Shown here one piece after another: positions 26,004-34,491 of a DNA stretch of 64,000 nt; within the stretch, counting starts at the first letter, position 1; every line of letters begins with the position of its first letter. The notes below the pieces were generated by a model that saw only the letters and a program-made list of their open reading frames with translations, made no database searches and was not told where the DNA came from. This stretch comes from an archaeon (GTDB lineage Archaea > EX4484-52 > WAPT01), in the NCBI GenBank assembly GCA_029258795.1, contig JAPDKB010000002.1, positions 62,001-126,000 on the forward strand, given 5' to 3'. A program made the translations under genes and the position numbers.

Positions 26004-27301
26004 TGGTTATGCACGAGCTTGTTATCGAGGGCAGGTTTGTAACACTTGATGGTGTGAAATCCGGTTACATCGGGATTGATGGTGACAGGATTTCTGAGGT
26101 ATCGCTTAGCGCTATAAAAGGAAAGAACAAAAAGAGGTTTGCGCAGGAGTGCCTCATTTTTCCGGGATTTATCGATATTCATGTTCACCTCCGTGAGGAT
26201 GAGAGCCGGAAGTGGGTGCATAAGGAAGATTTTAAGACAGGGAGTTTAGCAGCCATTAACGGAGGCGTGACCCGTGTTGTTGACATGCCAAACACACCAG
26301 CCACAGGCACCACAAGAGAAAGGATTGAGAACAAGATTGAGCGTGCAAGAAAAGCCAAAATTCCGGTGCAGTTTTATGGCGGTATTGCAACAAACAATCT
26401 GGAAGACCTTGAAAAAATGAAAGATGTTGTGATCGGTTACAAGGGCTTTCTTTGCCAGAGCACGGGTGATATGACCATAAACTATGAGATTCTGGAAAGG
26501 GCCATCCAGAAGATCAGAGATGCTGGTTTGCCATTAACTCTCCACTGCGAGGAGCAGAGCATGGTTGATGAACTACAGAAAAAATACGCGAACTCCAGTT
26601 TGGGTGTGCTTGCTCATCCAGAAATAAGGGCTCCAGAGACAGAGTATGTTTGCGTGGAGAAGGTGTTGAAGCTTGCGGAAAAATATGATGGTATGCATTT
26701 CAACATAGCTCACGTTTCCACGCCGGAAGCAATGGAGATGGTTGAGAAAGCTAGGGAAAGGGGGCTTAAAGTTACGTGCGAGGTTACACCTCACCACCTC
26801 TTTTTCAGCAAGAGCGCGATGAAGAAGAAAGGAGCGTATCTCAAAATGAACCCTCCTTTAAGAGACGAGGAAAGGAGGAGGAAGCTTCTGAACATGGTTA
26901 AGGAGGGCAAAGCTGATTTTGTGGCAAGTGACCATGCACCCCACACCATAGAGGAGAAGGAAAGCGAAAATCCTCCGAGTGGGGTTCCGCAGCTTGATAC
27001 CTACGGTATTTTTGCAGGGTGGCTGATCAGGGAGGAAAAACTCGACCCAGCCTTGATATTGAAAATGTGTTCCTACAACCCTGCAAGATTCCTCGGGCTT
27101 GAGGATGAGGGCAAAATAGAGGCAGGATGTAGAGCAAACCTGACCGTGCTTGACACGAAGCACAGTATTAAGGTGGAGAATGATATGGTTAAGAGCAAAT
27201 GCGGATGGACACCATTCGATGGCTTAACATTTCCATCATGCGTCGCTGCTGTAATGTTGAATGGTGAGGTTCTTGCGGAATATCACGAGCTCTTCATGTG
27301 A
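26003..27301 (+). CDS. pyrC: Dihydroorotase
   Basis: 432 residues from ATG 26003, which overlaps the pyrKD stop (TGATG); ATG 26009 is also possible. The amidohydrolase metal site HVHLRE is near residue 56, with later HCEE, NIAHVSTPE and SDHAPH motifs. It closes carbamoyl aspartate to dihydroorotate, the step before PyrD, so the two adjacent genes make consecutive enzymes. No other pyr genes are in the window. Confidence 0.93.
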   Translation: MVMHELVIEGRFVTLDGVKSGYIGIDGDRISEVSLSAIKGKNKKRFAQECLIFPGFIDIHVHLREDESRKWVHKEDFKTGSLAAINGGVTRVVDMPNTPATGTTRERIENKIERARKAKIPVQFYGGIATNNLEDLEKMKDVVIGYKGFLCQSTGDMTINYEILERAIQKIRDAGLPLTLHCEEQSMVDELQKKYANSSLGVLAHPEIRAPETEYVCVEKVLKLAEKYDGMHFNIAHVSTPEAMEMVEKARERGLKVTCEVTPHHLFFSKSAMKKKGAYLKMNPPLRDEERRRKLLNMVKEGKADFVASDHAPHTIEEKESENPPSGVPQLDTYGIFAGWLIREEKLDPALILKMCSYNPARFLGLEDEGKIEAGCRANLTVLDTKHSIKVENDMVKSKCGWTPFDGLTFPSCVAAVMLNGEVLAEYHELFM

Positions 27302-27350
27302 ACGACTTCTGCCGATTGTTTTGAAAAAAACGGTATAAGGGACGAAAACC

Positions 27351-27360
27351 TTTATATAAT
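27351..27360 (+). promoter_or_regulatory. Strong TATA box for the MC1 gene
   Basis: TTTATATAAT predicts transcription from about 27383, leaving a leader of about 32 nt that carries GGGGTGAATTAG directly before ATG 27415. Both elements match the archaeal consensus well, as expected for an abundant chromosomal protein. Confidence 0.65.
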
Positions 27361-27414
27361 TCCGCATGCCTAAATAAACATAGCTAATCTTAAAACGGTT
27401 GAGGGGTGAATTAG

Positions 27415-27711
27415 ATGGCGAAGAAGGGAAAGAAGAGGTACTTTGTTTTGCTGGATGACAAGGGCAATGAAATCGGTGTCTTTACCGGAAGGCAGCCAAG
27501 ACAGGCAGCTCTTAAGGCTGCTACAAGGGGTTACACCAAAATCAGATTGAGAGAGAGGGGAACAAACAAGATCCACATCTATCAGGGTAGTAGGAAGAAG
27601 GTGCCTGCTCCAGCCAACGCACCAGAATGGATGGGTAAGGAAGTGTGGAAGCCAGTGGTTAAGAAGGTAGGAATCGAGAAGATCGAGAAGAAAAGGAAAA
27701 AGAAGAAGTAA
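27415..27711 (+). CDS. Chromosomal protein MC1
   Basis: 98 residues, very basic. The sequence follows MC1 of Methanosarcina throughout: YFVLLDDKGNEIGVFTGRQPRQAALKAA, then KIRLRERGTNKIHIY, WMGKEVWKPVVKKVGIEKI and a Lys-rich tail. MC1 is a monomeric DNA-bending architectural protein found in Methanosarcina-type methanogens, haloarchaea and some other archaea. The last 20 residues are almost all Lys and Arg, slightly longer than the Methanosarcina form. It is followed by a strong hairpin terminator. Confidence 0.93.
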   Translation: MAKKGKKRYFVLLDDKGNEIGVFTGRQPRQAALKAATRGYTKIRLRERGTNKIHIYQGSRKKVPAPANAPEWMGKEVWKPVVKKVGIEKIEKKRKKKK

Positions 27712-27720
27712 ATTTATTCA

Positions 27721-27768
27721 GGCGCTGACAACATAAGATGGTCAGCGCCCCTCTTTTCTATTTTTTCC
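27721..27768. terminator. Hairpin with U-tract between convergent genes
   Basis: GGCGCTGAC (27721-27729) pairs perfectly with GTCAGCGCC (27741-27749) around an 11-nt loop, followed by a pyrimidine-rich CTCTTTTCTATTTTTTCC. It lies between the MC1 stop (27711) and the nreA stop (27758) and can serve MC1, with the T-tract reading into the nreA end. Confidence 0.6.
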
Positions 27769-28984
27769 ATGCCACAAGTGTTGTTTGCCTTTCTTTAAGT
27801 TTGTTGAGGAGCTTGCTTATGCTTTTGAGATGGAGATTGCACTTCATTTCATTTTCAACGATTTTGATGGCTTGTTCCACACTTTCCATGATTCGTGGTT
27901 TCGTTCTCATCGCTTCCCTCACAGTTTCCCTGACCACCCACACACCCAAAGGAGCCCAGTAGTCCGGCAGGATTTCCCTCACAATCAGCACACTCGCCTG
28001 CCTTTTTATCTTTGCAAGATGTTCCAGCACGGCAAGACGGGAAGCGTAGTAACCACCAGCGGTCTCATCCACATACTTTTTGCGGGAGGTGAAGTCCTCG
28101 TAATCCTTTGTGATGTAATACCTCTTTCCAAATTTCTTCCACTCGCCAATCGGGTGGGCTATTTCCACCAGCTCGAATTTCCATGTGGAGGGAAAAAGCA
28201 GAACCCAGAATCGATTGCCGTTGTACTCAGCATAGTGAATCATCACGGAATCCACCACATCATATTGCCTTATCTCATTGATGAAGTGCTTCCCCAGCAT
28301 GTCATCCACAGCCGTTATGCTCCACCTCGTGGGAACGAGCTTCCTCTGCTTTTTCACGCCCAGCATGCCAACAGAAAGCACCCTTGAGAGTACGTTTTCA
28401 TCCACACCTCTCACATAAAGTTCAACTAAGGCATCGGTTGCTTTCAGGTCGGAATCGTAATATGCTTTCTCCACCCTTCTGTCAACTTTAGGATTTTCCG
28501 CGAGCACCATTCTTTTCAATTTACCCCTCAACCCCACAGGAGAAAAAACGTAGGAAAAGTTAACCTCTATGGATGGTTTTTTCATGAACTCCACTTCTGT
28601 TAGCACGCTTCTCCTTGCCATCGCAATTTCGTGCACCATCTCCACAAGTTTGGAAGGGGTTTTAACACTTGTTTTGAAAGCGGGATTTATCATGCTCAAC
28701 CTCTTGGCAAGTACTGAGGCGACATCCAGCTTCTGCGTGAACCAGAGGCGTGGAGCATCATAGTATTCAGGAGAGTTATCCTTAACGCCCAGCGCACCAA
28801 CATTAACAGCAGGATACCCGAATCTCCCCACAAAGACAGAAGGAGGGGTGTAGAGCTCATCCCTCTCCTTTATTTGAGTTGCCCTCTCCTTCAGCTTCAG
28901 CGCTTCCACGAAGTAGCACGGCTTTCCGCAGAGGTTTTTACCCTTGCATTTAACACAGAGCGCGGGGTCTATTATCTTGCCCAT
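27758..28984 (-). CDS. nreA: Archaeal DNA-repair protein NreA
   Basis: 408 residues. The N-terminal cysteine cluster C-x2-C-x5-C-x3-C (CVKCKGKNLCGKPC, residues about 10-23) and the regions VGRFGYPAVNVGAL and DAPRLWF are diagnostic of the DUF650/DUF651 Nre family. The protein ends QTTLVAWKK, a likely PCNA-interacting peptide, as in characterised Nre proteins. NreA is linked to repair of DNA damage together with PCNA in archaea. TATA CTAATTAAAAAC about 28 bp upstream supports ATG 28984. Confidence 0.92.
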   Translation of the reverse strand: MGKIIDPALCVKCKGKNLCGKPCYFVEALKLKERATQIKERDELYTPPSVFVGRFGYPAVNVGALGVKDNSPEYYDAPRLWFTQKLDVASVLAKRLSMINPAFKTSVKTPSKLVEMVHEIAMARRSVLTEVEFMKKPSIEVNFSYVFSPVGLRGKLKRMVLAENPKVDRRVEKAYYDSDLKATDALVELYVRGVDENVLSRVLSVGMLGVKKQRKLVPTRWSITAVDDMLGKHFINEIRQYDVVDSVMIHYAEYNGNRFWVLLFPSTWKFELVEIAHPIGEWKKFGKRYYITKDYEDFTSRKKYVDETAGGYYASRLAVLEHLAKIKRQASVLIVREILPDYWAPLGVWVVRETVREAMRTKPRIMESVEQAIKIVENEMKCNLHLKSISKLLNKLKERQTTLVAWKK

Positions 28985-29076
28985 AGGGAAATGTAGGGCG
29001 CGCAGTTTTTAATTAGTAAAACCAAAACTAGGACATATCCAAAAATATTTAATAGTGTTATCCCAATTCATCTCCT

Positions 29077-29357
29077 GCGGCAGGGCTAGGCCGGGGAGCT
29101 AGCCCCTCCCTGTAACCGCAAACGGGCTAACGGCGGGGCCGAAAACCGGGGGGCGGGCGATTGGCGGCTCGCTGGGCAGCTTGCTGCTGAACAATGACTC
29201 TCTGCCCCCGAAGGCCGCTGTACCGGTGAACCGGGTCAGGCCCGGAAGGGAGCAGCCCTAAGCCGGTACTTCGGTGCTTCGGGATCAGCGGAGAGGAGGT
29301 AGGCAGCATCTCTGCCCGCGAGCTTAGCCGCGCTCCACCCCCGGGAAGCCCTGCCGC
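29077..29357 (+). ncRNA. Signal recognition particle 7S RNA
   Basis: About 281 nt. The ends pair (GCGGCAGGG with CCCTGCCGC), forming helix 1 as in archaeal SRP RNA. The central region has the conserved helix-8 elements GTCAGGCCCGGAAGGGAGCA and AGCCGGTACTTCGGTGC. It is the RNA of the particle that targets signal-peptide-bearing proteins with SRP19 and SRP54. GC content is much higher than in the surrounding genes. AAATATTTAATAG upstream (about 29045-29057) is a plausible TATA region. The Lon-like gene starts 29 nt after its end. Confidence 0.95.
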
Positions 29358-29385
29358 GTAATTTTGCAAAAGGGTGTGGAGTTGC

Positions 29386-30189
29386 ATGAAGCGCGAGAAA
29401 AGGAGTATGACCGCAAGAAGGGTGGAGATGGTTGTTTTTATTTTGCTTGTGTTCGCTTTCTCACTTGGTCTTATGATGGGAAGCGCAGGTTATCTTGCAG
29501 AACTCATGATTAAAAGTGGTTTGGAGCAGCAAAAAGAGGTTAAGAGTGTGGAGGAGCTGACGGGGAGCAGAGCTTTTGAGGGTAACAACACCGCAAGCGT
29601 GACTATACCTGCTGTTATGGCAAACGATACGGGAGTTTACGCAACTCTCGTTGTAAGGGCCGTGCCTGGAACCGGAAAGATTTTCGTGCAGATGAACAAC
29701 TTGCTTGTGAATGATGACACGCAGCAGTCCATAAGGAAAGCGGCACTGGTGGCTTCAAAGCTCGCGGATGTCAATCTAAGCACCGTTGATCTTTATTACG
29801 AGATTAACGCCCCAGCCACCGAGCTTGAAGGAGGGAGTGGAGGAGCAACAATCGCTGTTGCGACTTATGCAGCACTTACCGGCAAGAAGCTTCGAGACGA
29901 TGTGATGATGACCGGGAGCATAAATCACGATGGCACGGTGAGCATAGCGAGCAAGGTGATAGAAAAGGCAAAGGTTGCAGAGAGTTTGGGGATGAAGTAC
30001 TTTCTCGTGCCCAAAGGCATGAAAATGCTTTACGATTACAAGCCCACAACTTTTTGCTATGAGTGGCAAGATGGTGTGGAGTTCTGCGATACAGAATACG
30101 AGCGCGTCAAAACAGAGCTTTGGAACTTGAGCGTTGAAGTCGTGGAGGTAAGCACGCTTCGGGAAGCTCTGAAGTATTTTTTGGAGTGA
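29386..30189 (+). CDS. Membrane-anchored Lon-type (S16) protease domain protein
   Basis: 267 residues from ATG 29386; GTG 29374 is in frame but has no support. A single N-terminal membrane segment spans about 14-38. The S16 peptidase domain runs from about 55 to 265 with the Ser motif GGSGGATIA near 148 and the Lys helix SKVIEKAKVAESLGMKYFLVPKG about 45 residues later. There is no ATPase domain, so it cannot unfold substrates by itself. Stand-alone Lon-like proteases facing outward are known in archaea; the target is unknown. It could share a transcript with the SRP RNA. Confidence 0.87.
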   Translation: MKREKRSMTARRVEMVVFILLVFAFSLGLMMGSAGYLAELMIKSGLEQQKEVKSVEELTGSRAFEGNNTASVTIPAVMANDTGVYATLVVRAVPGTGKIFVQMNNLLVNDDTQQSIRKAALVASKLADVNLSTVDLYYEINAPATELEGGSGGATIAVATYAALTGKKLRDDVMMTGSINHDGTVSIASKVIEKAKVAESLGMKYFLVPKGMKMLYDYKPTTFCYEWQDGVEFCDTEYERVKTELWNLSVEVVEVSTLREALKYFLE

Positions 30190-30275
30190 TAAGTTTTTGC
30201 AAGAAATTGCCAATATTATGCAAAAACTGTGAAATCGAAAACTCAGAACTTTAAACATTCTTGAGATCCATGAAT

Positions 30276-30409
30276 TGGCGCCGCGGGCCGGATTTTCACT
30301 TCTCAAAGAGCAGGTTTCCTCTTTTATTCCCAGCTCCGCTTCGAACCGGCGCGCCCTTGCGGGCAGTGGCTCTCGAGGCCACCGCACTACCTGGCTATGC
30401 GACCGCGGC
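30276..30409 (-). tRNA. tRNA-Ser(CGA) with T-loop intron
   Basis: On the minus strand GCCGCGG pairs with CCGCGGC, then G and an encoded CCA. The anticodon stem GTGGC/GCCAC encloses CTCGAGA, anticodon CGA. The long variable arm (TGCCCGCAAGGGCGC) marks a serine tRNA. The T stem GCCGG/CCGGC is interrupted; removing 30294-30340 (47 nt) leaves TTCGAAT. The intron ends GTGAAA. Confidence 0.92.
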
Positions 30410-30462
30410 GCGAAGAATACCACTACTCAATTAACATACTATTGGGTGGAGCTTTAAAATCT

Positions 30463-30912
30463 TTACTCCTTGATCTTCTTCTCAAACTCCAGAATCTGGT
30501 GTTTGAGCCTCACAAGCACATCGGTGGTTTTGCTGAGCGATTCCTTCAACTTCTCCTTTTCTTTCTCAAGCTCTTTTATCTCTTCCTCTAAGGTTGCTTT
30601 TTCAGCGGTAAGCTTTGCGACTTCATCCTTCAAACTCTTCAGTTCTATCTCCATCTGTTCCTTTTCCTTTGTTAGCTTGCTGACCTTCTGGCTCAGCTCT
30701 TTTCTCGTATGCTCAAGCTCTTCAACCTCAAGCTTCAGCTGTTGCTCTTCCGTGGTAAGTTCCTTCAACTTGTTTTCAAGCCGCTTTTTCTCTTCCTTTA
30801 TCTTTATTGCTTCTTCTATGCTTTTTTCAAGCACATCCAGAATGTTCGCGAGCTCTTTCTCATACTCCCCAGACATCTGCGCTTCTTGTTTCTTGGAACC
30901 TCCGTTTCCCAT
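30463..30912 (-). CDS. Coiled-coil protein, unknown
   Basis: 149 residues from ATG 30912, chosen because GGAGGTGAGCTA directly precedes it; an upstream ATG at 30936 has no such site. From about residue 25 to the end it is one continuous heptad-repeat coiled coil rich in Glu, Lys and Leu. There is no membrane segment or catalytic motif. It could be structural or a spacer protein. Low-complexity composition creates a long mirror frame on the other strand, which I discard. Confidence 0.72.
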   Translation of the reverse strand: MGNGGSKKQEAQMSGEYEKELANILDVLEKSIEEAIKIKEEKKRLENKLKELTTEEQQLKLEVEELEHTRKELSQKVSKLTKEKEQMEIELKSLKDEVAKLTAEKATLEEEIKELEKEKEKLKESLSKTTDVLVRLKHQILEFEKKIKE

Positions 30913-31027
30913 TAGCTCACCTCCATCTGAAAACACTGCCTGAGAATTAAGTATTGTTCACCCCTATAAATAATTTTCGAAAAAATACTCAAAAAATATA
31001 ATAGGGTGTTTCACCACAAAACAACTC

Positions 31028-32014
31028 ATGGAAATTCAGTACACTTACGAGAACCTGAACTGGATAATACTGACAGCAGGGATCATAATCATTCTACACC
31101 TTCTCGTGCTGAAAAAAAGCAGGGAGCGCGTGATTCTCTTTGCAAATTACGAAACGCTCAGAAAGGTTACTGGAGGTGAGCTAATACATCGCAATCTTGT
31201 GCCTCTTACCCTAAGAGTTCTGGCAGTTATATGTCTTTTGCTCGCGATTTCCAACCTAAAGATTATCGTGATAAAGCCGGTTTCCGATGTGGACTTCGTC
31301 ATTACAATAGATACTTCCCCCACCATGCTCAGCTCTGATGGAGGCAATTTCACCCCCAGCAGGTTGGAAGTGGCTAAAATGGCTGCCGAGCAGGTTGTGG
31401 ATGTGCTGCCCGAAACCACCAAGGTGGGTGTAGTAACATTTGCGGGCAAAGCCAAATTGAAACTTCAACTCACCAACAATAAAGAAGTCATAAAGAAAAC
31501 GCTTGATTCCATCTCTCTTGAGGGGCCTGCGGGCACAGCCATTGGTGATGCAGTAATTGTGGCCTCAATGCTCCTCTCCAACTCAACCAAGGACAAAAAG
31601 GTTGTGGTGCTGATCACAGACGGTAAATCGAATAAGGGCGTATCTATCAACGAATCCGCAAAGTTCGCCCTTGACCATGGTGTGCGCGTCAACGCTATAG
31701 GTGTGGGAAAAAAGAACGTCACTGTGCCCTTCAACATTACAGAGCTGAATTTGACCGAGCTAATCAACGAAAATGCCACCATTTATATGGGAGAGGCGCT
31801 GGATGAACAAGCCCTGCAGTACCTTGCAAACATGACGGGAGGCAAGTACTTCTACGTTCAGAACAGCACGCAGATGCTGGAAGCTTTCAAGGAATCCGTG
31901 CTGAAAGCCAATGCCGTTGAGCTGAATGTGAGAAAGTGGGCCATAATTATTGGCGTCATACTTCTCATTCTCGAATGGGCGCTTGGCGCAACCAAATACA
32001 AAACTTTACCCTGA
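31028..32014 (+). CDS. Membrane-anchored VWA-domain (BatA-like) protein
   Basis: 328 residues. Membrane segments are at about 12-29 and 58-80 and near the C-terminus (300-320). A von Willebrand A domain spans about 90-285, with MIDAS DTSPT, then TDGKSN. The layout matches BatA/BatB-type proteins, which usually accompany DUF58 and MoxR proteins. The DUF58 gene is convergent here and no MoxR ATPase is adjacent. It likely has a metal-dependent protein-binding role at the envelope. AAAAATATAATAGG at about 30991-31004 is the promoter. Confidence 0.87.
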   Translation: MEIQYTYENLNWIILTAGIIIILHLLVLKKSRERVILFANYETLRKVTGGELIHRNLVPLTLRVLAVICLLLAISNLKIIVIKPVSDVDFVITIDTSPTMLSSDGGNFTPSRLEVAKMAAEQVVDVLPETTKVGVVTFAGKAKLKLQLTNNKEVIKKTLDSISLEGPAGTAIGDAVIVASMLLSNSTKDKKVVVLITDGKSNKGVSINESAKFALDHGVRVNAIGVGKKNVTVPFNITELNLTELINENATIYMGEALDEQALQYLANMTGGKYFYVQNSTQMLEAFKESVLKANAVELNVRKWAIIIGVILLILEWALGATKYKTLP

Positions 32015-32018
32015 AAAA

Positions 32019-33014
32019 CTATAACCCCCTTCCTGCAGCCCACACATCCAGCCAGTGTATAATCGGCTTGACGAAGGGCTCGTCCGTTATGTATTTCAGG
32101 AGATGTACTCCCGCCCTGTGAAATCCTTTCTCTACCATCTTCATTTGCTTTAAGGCCTCTCTCTTGTATTCTTCAGCATACTTATCCAGATCCACCTCCA
32201 TGACTTTACCTGTCAGCGGATCTTTTAATCTATAATAACCAGTACCCTTGGGAAGCTCGATGTCGCGTCGGTCACGCACCATTATGCCCAGAACACCCTC
32301 AAATTTGGATGACGCCATCCTTAACTTATCCTCCCAATCCCCCTGCAAACCGATAAAATCGGAGATGATGAAGAGCATGGTTTCCCTTCTGAGGATCTTC
32401 ACAGCGAAATCCAGAGCTGAAGAGAAGTCCTTTTTTCCTTTCCAGTTTCTTCTGTCGAGCATGGCTGAAAGGATGCGGTAATAGTGTGCGCTCTCTTTTA
32501 ACGGAGGTACAAATCTATTTATCTTATCAGAAAACATGATGATCCCGGCATTATCTCCATTCTCAAGCGTGGCGTAGGTAATGGCGCCAGCTATAAGCGT
32601 TGCGTACTCACTTTTCAGCCGTTTAGCGGTGCCAAAAAGCATGGTGGGGGAGGCATCAACCATTACAACTACATCAAGATCACGTTCCTGTTCAAAAACC
32701 TTAACGTAAAGCTTTGTAATTGTGCCACCAGCGTTGACCCTCAGAGTCGATTTCCAGTCGATAAGGGAAGCGTCATCACCTTCCTCATACTGCCTGAGTC
32801 CGTAGAACTCAAGACCCTTGCCCCTGAAAACCACCTTGTACTTCAAAACCAGCCTGAAAATGTCCGCAAGTTTCTTGACTTCAACATCTATTTCCTTAAC
32901 AAGCTTCTTGACTTCCTCAGGAACTTCACGCCTTCTTTTTGCTTTTTCCAGCTCTCTTTCCAACTTTTTCTTGTGCGCTTTTCTGTTAACAAGCTTCTTT
33001 ATTTTTGGGCTCAT
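32019..33014 (-). CDS. DUF58 protein
   Basis: 331 residues. A basic, helical N-terminus (1-60) is followed by the DUF58 signature FYGLRQYEEGDDASLIDWKSTLR at about 92-114, then a VWA-like stretch (VVVMVDASPTML) near 135. Proteins of this family work with MoxR-type AAA+ ATPases and VWA proteins; the convergent VWA gene (4 bp away) is a probable functional partner. No MoxR gene is present in the window. Confidence 0.87.
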   Translation of the reverse strand: MSPKIKKLVNRKAHKKKLERELEKAKRRREVPEEVKKLVKEIDVEVKKLADIFRLVLKYKVVFRGKGLEFYGLRQYEEGDDASLIDWKSTLRVNAGGTITKLYVKVFEQERDLDVVVMVDASPTMLFGTAKRLKSEYATLIAGAITYATLENGDNAGIIMFSDKINRFVPPLKESAHYYRILSAMLDRRNWKGKKDFSSALDFAVKILRRETMLFIISDFIGLQGDWEDKLRMASSKFEGVLGIMVRDRRDIELPKGTGYYRLKDPLTGKVMEVDLDKYAEEYKREALKQMKMVEKGFHRAGVHLLKYITDEPFVKPIIHWLDVWAAGRGL

Positions 33015-33100
33015 GCAAGATGATTTGGTTAAGCTTCCCTAAAAAAGTTTCTCTAATTTTGTGGCTCTGAGATTAAGTATCATAACTTCGTTCACCGAAA

Positions 33101-33110
33101 AATATATATA
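33101..33110 (+). promoter_or_regulatory. TATA box for the pilin-type operon
   Basis: AATATATATA precedes the 33156 gene by about 50 bp. Predicted transcription starts near 33133, leaving a leader of about 20 nt with GGTGAG. It is the only obvious promoter for the five genes up to 35588. Confidence 0.6.
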
Positions 33111-33155
33111 GAATGTTAATCCAATTTTAAAGTAATTCGGTTGGGTGAGATGAAA

Positions 33156-33767
33156 ATGCCATCTCGTAGAGCAATTAAAGATGAAGAATACGAAATACCC
33201 TATGATGATTATGAAGTAATGCCTATAAATCCGTTGCGCAGACTTGAGAAAAGGTTGGAAGCTCTGGAGGAGTCAAGAACACTCTCCAATCTCGAAAGAT
33301 TTATAGACAAGATAATCGATATGACTGAGCTAAATCAAAAGATTGTTGAGGAGGTTGTAAGGTCTAATCAGGGTTTGAGAGAAGAGATTGAAGTGCTTGT
33401 GGGCAAGCTGGATAAGCTTGAGGAAAAAATAGAGCAGTTCGTGGACATTTTGAAAATGCTTGGTGAGGAGGAAGCCAGAAGTGGTGGAGAGGAAGTCATG
33501 ATGAAGATTGCAGAGAAATTTGATGATATCGCCAACAAAATAGCGGAGAGTAACACAAACGTTCTGCAGGCTTTGACATCCATCGATAAGCGTCTGAAGA
33601 AGCTCGCGAGTGAAGGGTCACACATCCACGCAATGCACAAGCCGTCCGCACCACCCGCATCTCCGGCACCACACGGAATGGGGTCGGGAATGCCGCCCAC
33701 TCCATCAGAATTTGGAGCACCCCAACCAACCTCTCCAGGTCCTACTCCTCCACTCAAAAGAATATGA
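33156..33767 (+). CDS. Coiled-coil protein with Pro-rich tail, first gene of pilin operon
   Basis: 203 residues from ATG 33156 (ATG 33150 leaves only 2 nt after GGTG). Residues about 25-150 form an acidic coiled coil. The last 45 residues are Pro/Ser/Gly-rich (HKPSAPPASPAPHGMGSGMPP). There is no signal or membrane segment. The coiled coil recalls archaellum accessory proteins FlaC/D/E, which also precede pilin-like genes, but no sequence signature of those is visible. Confidence 0.72.
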   Translation: MPSRRAIKDEEYEIPYDDYEVMPINPLRRLEKRLEALEESRTLSNLERFIDKIIDMTELNQKIVEEVVRSNQGLREEIEVLVGKLDKLEEKIEQFVDILKMLGEEEARSGGEEVMMKIAEKFDDIANKIAESNTNVLQALTSIDKRLKKLASEGSHIHAMHKPSAPPASPAPHGMGSGMPPTPSEFGAPQPTSPGPTPPLKRI

Positions 33768-33782
33768 TAAGGGGTGATGATG

Positions 33783-33986
33783 ATGGATAAGCAGACGAAA
33801 AAAATAATAGAATCGATTGAATATTTCGTGCTTCTGCTGGCTCTGGCCATGATAGGTGTGCTGATGGGTATGATGAGTGTTGTGCAGAATCAGCAGGATA
33901 TGCTCGTGATAATTTCGATGATGAATGTGATGGGAATACTGCTTGCGGACATGTTGCTGTTCAAGATTTACAGAGAGAAGAAATGA
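33783..33986 (+). CDS. Small two-helix membrane protein
   Basis: 67 residues from ATG 33783, which follows GGTG by exactly 6 nt; three more in-frame start codons lie immediately upstream. It has two hydrophobic segments (about 13-32 and 38-60), very rich in Met. It may be a membrane accessory of the pilin-type operon. No family is recognised. Confidence 0.68.
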   Translation: MDKQTKKIIESIEYFVLLLALAMIGVLMGMMSVVQNQQDMLVIISMMNVMGILLADMLLFKIYREKK

Positions 33987-34005
33987 TAATTGAGAGGTGG
34001 ATTAA

Positions 34006-34467
34006 ATGATGAGGAAAGGTCTGACGCCTATCATAGCGATGGTTTTGCTTTTAATGCTGGCTATAGCCGCAGGAGGTATGCTTTTTGTTTTTGCACAAAA
34101 GATGCAGTCGAGTTTACAGGAAAATGTCCAAAAAGAAATGTTGTCTGAAGCAGAGAGGCAGGCGATGAGGGTTGCTATAGTTAGTGTCTACAAGACAAGT
34201 GAGGGTAAAATTGGTGTGGCTGTAAGAAATATAGGAAGGAAAGATATTCCTACAGATTACATAAGTCTTTATCTAAATGGACAACCCGTATCCGATGTTA
34301 CCTTCAATTGCGACGGCACAATTCAAGTTTTTAAAACCTGTGGATTGAAATTAGACAACATGGACTTTCCGGGAGATGGTGAGCGGTTTACTATCAGAGT
34401 GGATGCTCCCGGGAACACTGATACTAAAGTATGTAAATCAGAGGGCGGGATGTGCGTTCCTCCATAA
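34006..34467 (+). CDS. Archaeal type IV pilin-like protein
   Basis: 153 residues. It begins MMRKGLTPIIAMVLLLMLAIAAGGM: the K-G processing site for the archaeal prepilin peptidase, then the hydrophobic N-terminal helix of flagellin/pilin-type proteins. The C-terminal domain is beta-rich with cysteines (CDG, CGL, CKSEGGMC). GGTGGATTAA sits 6 nt before ATG 34006. Its position between the coiled-coil and the other pilin-like genes suggests a subunit of one extracellular filament. Confidence 0.85.
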   Translation: MMRKGLTPIIAMVLLLMLAIAAGGMLFVFAQKMQSSLQENVQKEMLSEAERQAMRVAIVSVYKTSEGKIGVAVRNIGRKDIPTDYISLYLNGQPVSDVTFNCDGTIQVFKTCGLKLDNMDFPGDGERFTIRVDAPGNTDTKVCKSEGGMCVPP

Positions 34468-34491
34468 ACCTTTTATTTTGTGGTGTTGAGT

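Noticed and set aside
30470-30943. 157-residue plus-strand frame opposite the coiled-coil gene
   Set aside because: It is a Ser/Phe-rich mirror of low-complexity Glu/Lys codons. The minus-strand gene has the ribosome site and coiled-coil pattern.
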